A stretch of 23,401 bases of DNA from CAYFWF01 sp964346815. GTDB lineage: Bacteria; Acidobacteriota; Aminicenantia; Aminicenantales; Aminicenantaceae. The notes under the pieces are model-generated. The model ran no database searches. It saw only the letters and a program-made list of their open reading frames with translations, and had not been told where the DNA came from. Made by a program: the position numbers and the translations under genes. The stretch covers positions 1-23,401 of the forward strand of contig CAYFWF010000036.1 of assembly GCA_964346815.1 (NCBI GenBank). Direction: 5' to 3'. This document shows, one piece after another, positions 21,112 through 23,401 of this stretch; the first letter of the stretch is position 1; each line of letters begins with the position of its first letter.

Positions 21112-21618
21112 ATGAGAAAAAGAACAAAATCGACAATTTTAGCTCTAATTTTTCTCACTGGTTTGTTATCGACAACTCCTGTAGGTTTTACCAGTCAAGA
21201 AAGCGATGCTCTGAAAGGCCTGAAATCGGTAAAAGCTGTTTTTGATTTCAGGACAGGCAACCTGAAAGCCGCTTCTGTATTACTTGATGCCATCCACCAA
21301 ACCTTTAAGGGCAAGGATATTGCGGCAGTAACAAAAGAACCTGAGTTTATGGTTGTCTTTCTTGGCCCTGCAGTGAAGCTAATCACTAGCGAAAGAGAAG
21401 GGTTCTCACCTGAGGATCATGAAATCCTTGATGCTATTGCTGGAAGACTTTCTAAAATGGCAAAGGATGGGATCAAATTGGAGATCTGTCTATTTGCTGC
21501 CAGAATGTTTAATGTGGATCCAGCTACGGTTTTACCAGATATCGAGCATACAGAAAATGGCATGATCTCTTTGATAGGGTATCAAGCTAAAGACTTTTCC
21601 TTGGTTCCAGTTTATTAA
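21112..21618 (+). CDS. Secreted DsrE/DsrF-like family protein
   Basis: The 168-residue protein has a clear Sec signal (MRKRTKSTILALIFLTGLL, cleavage near residues 25-28) and a DsrE-type domain: VKAVFDFRTGNLKAASVLLDAI at the start, EFMVVFLGPAVKLITS in the middle, and the conserved IKLEICLFAARMFNVDP, where DsrE relatives carry their cysteine, then MISLIGYQAKDFSLVPVY. Cytoplasmic DsrE proteins carry sulfur as persulfide during tRNA thiolation or sulfur oxidation. Exported single-domain versions like this are common but uncharacterised. GAGGAGG before the ATG gives a sure start. It is convergent with the amidohydrolase gene, nine bases apart. Confidence 0.85.
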   Translation: MRKRTKSTILALIFLTGLLSTTPVGFTSQESDALKGLKSVKAVFDFRTGNLKAASVLLDAIHQTFKGKDIAAVTKEPEFMVVFLGPAVKLITSEREGFSPEDHEILDAIAGRLSKMAKDGIKLEICLFAARMFNVDPATVLPDIEHTENGMISLIGYQAKDFSLVPVY

Positions 21619-21627
21619 GGCAGGGAC

Positions 21628-23322
21628 TTACCTTTCCACAGTCTTGCTGTAAACCAATTGCCCTCCTATGTATGTCTGCTCGACTCTTAACGACAAAAGG
21701 GCGCTTGAGGGAATGGTCAGTACATTGTCTGAGAGAACGATAAAATCGGCAAGCATACCGGGAGCGATTTGTCCTTTGATATGTTCTTCGAAGCCCGCGT
21801 ATGCAGATTCCACTGTATAGGCATATAGGACTTCCTCTCTGGTCAGACATTGCTCCGGATACCATCCCCCTTCGGGTTTTCCCTCCGGGGTTTGACGGGT
21901 TTCTGCGGCATACATTCCGTAGAAAGGATTCAAGGTCTCTCCCGGAAAATCGGAATTGAGCGGTACCCTGACGCCGGCGTTGATAAACGAACGCCAGGCA
22001 TAAGCACCTTTGATTCTTTCGGGGCCTACTCTCTCTTCAGCCCAGGGCATATCGGAGGTTGCATGGAGCGGCTGCATGCTGGCGATGATGCCGAGTTCCT
22101 TGAACCGGGGAATATCTTCAAGCGCTACGATCTGGGAGTGTTCGATACGCAGCCGGTGGTCCTCTGCACCGGGCACGGCCCTGATCGACTCTTCGTAGGC
22201 ATCCAGGGTCATTCTGTTCGAACGGTCTCCGATCGCATGGGTGGCTACCTGCATGCCTGCCTGTAGCGCTCTTCTTGTCAGGCTCTCTATCTCCTCTTGG
22301 GATGTGGTGCTAACTCCGAGTACATCTGGAGCATCGCTGTAGGGTTCGAACATCAGGGCGCTTCGCGTTCCCAACGATCCATCCTGGAAAATCTTGATAC
22401 ATCGGATGGTCAGCCAGTTGTCGGGAGCGATCTCAGGACCGTTTTGGAGATACGGCTCGATGAGCTCTTCGTCCGTGCAGTCGAGCATGAGATAGTACCG
22501 GAGTTTGAGCTCGTTTTTGGCTTTGAGCGACCGAAGGGCATCCAGGTCTTCGCTCGTTATTCTGGCGTCATGCACAGAGGTCAGGCCATTCTTGAGGAGC
22601 TCTTCTCCAGCTATCTCGAACGCCTTTTCTCGCTGCTCGGCCGTCAAGGCCGGCATGAATCGCGTCACCATAGCCTGGGCGGCATTAGCCAGAATCCCGG
22701 TCGGCTCACCTGTTCTGATATCTTTGTAAATCTTTCCCCCTTCCGGATCAGGGGTGTCCTTTGTGATGCCCGCCATTTCCAGCGCTTTGGCATTGGCCCA
22801 TCCGTTATACCCGTGCAAACCGGCAAACCAGACCGGATTATCCGGTGAAACAACGCTCAGTTCATGACCGATTGCCGTCATTTGTTCCTTCCAGGCACCG
22901 TCATCCCATCCCCATCCCTCGATCCATTCTCCCGGAGGAGTTTCAGCGACCCGTTGTCTCAGTTTTCGCACCACCTCCTGGGGATCGCTGACACCCTGAA
23001 GGTCTAGGCGCATCTCGATCCTGCCCAGGTTGAGCATATGCCCGTGTGATTCAATAATGCCAGGCATAACATCCTTACCGCCCAAATCCACTTCTTCCGC
23101 CAGAGGATACTTTTCCCGCATCTCTGCATTCGTTCCCACGGCTGTGATGAATCCCTCTTTGACTGCAAAAGCCTCAGCCTCCGGTATGTCTTCGTTCATG
23201 GTAATGATATGGCCGTTAGCAAAAATACGATCTGCCTGAGGTGTTCTGCTGCATGAGACAAGGCATAAGACGGCCGTACACAACAGCAGATAGGATGTTT
23301 TTTTACCTTTCGATTTTCTCAT
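21628..23322 (-). CDS. YtcJ-type amidohydrolase lipoprotein
   Basis: The 564-residue protein belongs to the metal-dependent amidohydrolases of the YtcJ/LAF3 group. It has a signal peptide ending in the perfect lipobox LVSC with Cys24. An N-terminal beta-sandwich strand (ADRIFANGHIITMNEDI) is followed by GIIESHGHML with the HxH metal ligands, GWGWDDGAW typical of YtcJ, THAIGDRSNRMTLDAYE and RIEHSQI with further metal histidines, NSDFPGETLNPF with the catalytic aspartate, and the closing strand ADFIVLSDNVL. The ATG at 23322 is chosen since GAAAGGAG lies upstream; a GTG at 23343 would overlap that site. The substrate is unknown; relatives act on amides or carbamates. Export as a lipoprotein suggests scavenging. 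Confidence 0.92.
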   Translation of the reverse strand: MRKSKGKKTSYLLLCTAVLCLVSCSRTPQADRIFANGHIITMNEDIPEAEAFAVKEGFITAVGTNAEMREKYPLAEEVDLGGKDVMPGIIESHGHMLNLGRIEMRLDLQGVSDPQEVVRKLRQRVAETPPGEWIEGWGWDDGAWKEQMTAIGHELSVVSPDNPVWFAGLHGYNGWANAKALEMAGITKDTPDPEGGKIYKDIRTGEPTGILANAAQAMVTRFMPALTAEQREKAFEIAGEELLKNGLTSVHDARITSEDLDALRSLKAKNELKLRYYLMLDCTDEELIEPYLQNGPEIAPDNWLTIRCIKIFQDGSLGTRSALMFEPYSDAPDVLGVSTTSQEEIESLTRRALQAGMQVATHAIGDRSNRMTLDAYEESIRAVPGAEDHRLRIEHSQIVALEDIPRFKELGIIASMQPLHATSDMPWAEERVGPERIKGAYAWRSFINAGVRVPLNSDFPGETLNPFYGMYAAETRQTPEGKPEGGWYPEQCLTREEVLYAYTVESAYAGFEEHIKGQIAPGMLADFIVLSDNVLTIPSSALLSLRVEQTYIGGQLVYSKTVER

Positions 23323-23362
23323 ATCGAACACTCTCCTTTCCACCCTCTGTCATTTCTTAAAA

Positions 23363-23391
23363 GCTATACCACACAGAATCCTTCAGGTCAA
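23363..23391 (-). promoter_or_regulatory. Promoter of the YtcJ-type gene
   Basis: On the minus strand TTGACC (23391-23386), a 17-base spacer and TATAGC (23368-23363) preceded by TGG form an extended -10 promoter, about 40 bases before the ATG at 23322. Confidence 0.55.
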
Positions 23392-23401
23392 AAGCAGAGC
23401 G

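Noticed and set aside
1..23401. CRISPR array, tRNA, rRNA or phage genes
   Set aside because: No regularly spaced direct repeats, no cloverleaf or rRNA-like segments, and no phage-type proteins were seen on either strand.

Overview
The window comes from a bacterial chromosome of about 50% GC. The gene content suggests an anaerobe or facultative anaerobe: many 4Fe-4S and flavin proteins, an anaerobic-looking glutamate synthase operon, and an FNR-type palindrome. Lipoprotein and Sec signals, strong AGGAGG ribosome sites and TTGACA/TATAAT-type promoters all read as bacterial. A PadR regulator paired with a large FtsX-type permease and a TreT/DUF5752 pair are combinations I associate with Acidobacteriota- or Aminicenantes-like lineages. 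That placement is inference only.

Layout. 1-2178: the 3' end of a membrane-dipeptidase (M19) gene, a small zinc-ribbon ORF, an esterase lipoprotein, and a short decayed zone with the C-terminal remnant of a threonine dehydratase and a small frame-disrupted ORF. 2179-9959 (minus strand): a three-gene operon for an unusual glutamate-synthase-like complex. It encodes a GlcD-like FAD/4Fe-4S protein, a 974-residue protein with two tandem ferredoxin plus glutamate-synthase-barrel halves, and a glutamine amidotransferase fused directly to a GXGXG domain. No GltD-type NADPH subunit is present. A dodecin (flavin storage) gene is divergent from it. 10638-14587: a methyltransferase with an export-type N-terminus, then a PadR/FtsX-permease pair without an ATPase. 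14754-16612: trehalose synthase TreT overlapping a DUF5752 gene, behind a good promoter.

16791-20395: an arsenic cluster. arsR, arsP and a small CxxC thioredoxin-fold gene form a block bounded by two nearly identical 185-bp repeats in inverted orientation, with the arsenite exporter acr3 just outside the left arm. The repeat has imperfect terminal inverted repeats (MITE-like). One copy abuts the acr3 Shine-Dalgarno site; the other sits three bases from the arsR -35 box. The arsR promoter carries a perfect 8-8-8 palindrome over the -10 box and probably yields a leaderless message, so the longest arsR reading frame starts too early.

20396-23401: a small lipoprotein with three evenly spaced HxH motifs behind an FNR/DNR-like palindrome, a secreted DsrE-family protein, and a convergent YtcJ-type amidohydrolase lipoprotein.

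Most notable: the glutamate-synthase-like operon whose apparent electron entry is a 2-hydroxyacid-dehydrogenase-type flavoprotein, and the repeat-bounded arsenic cassette.
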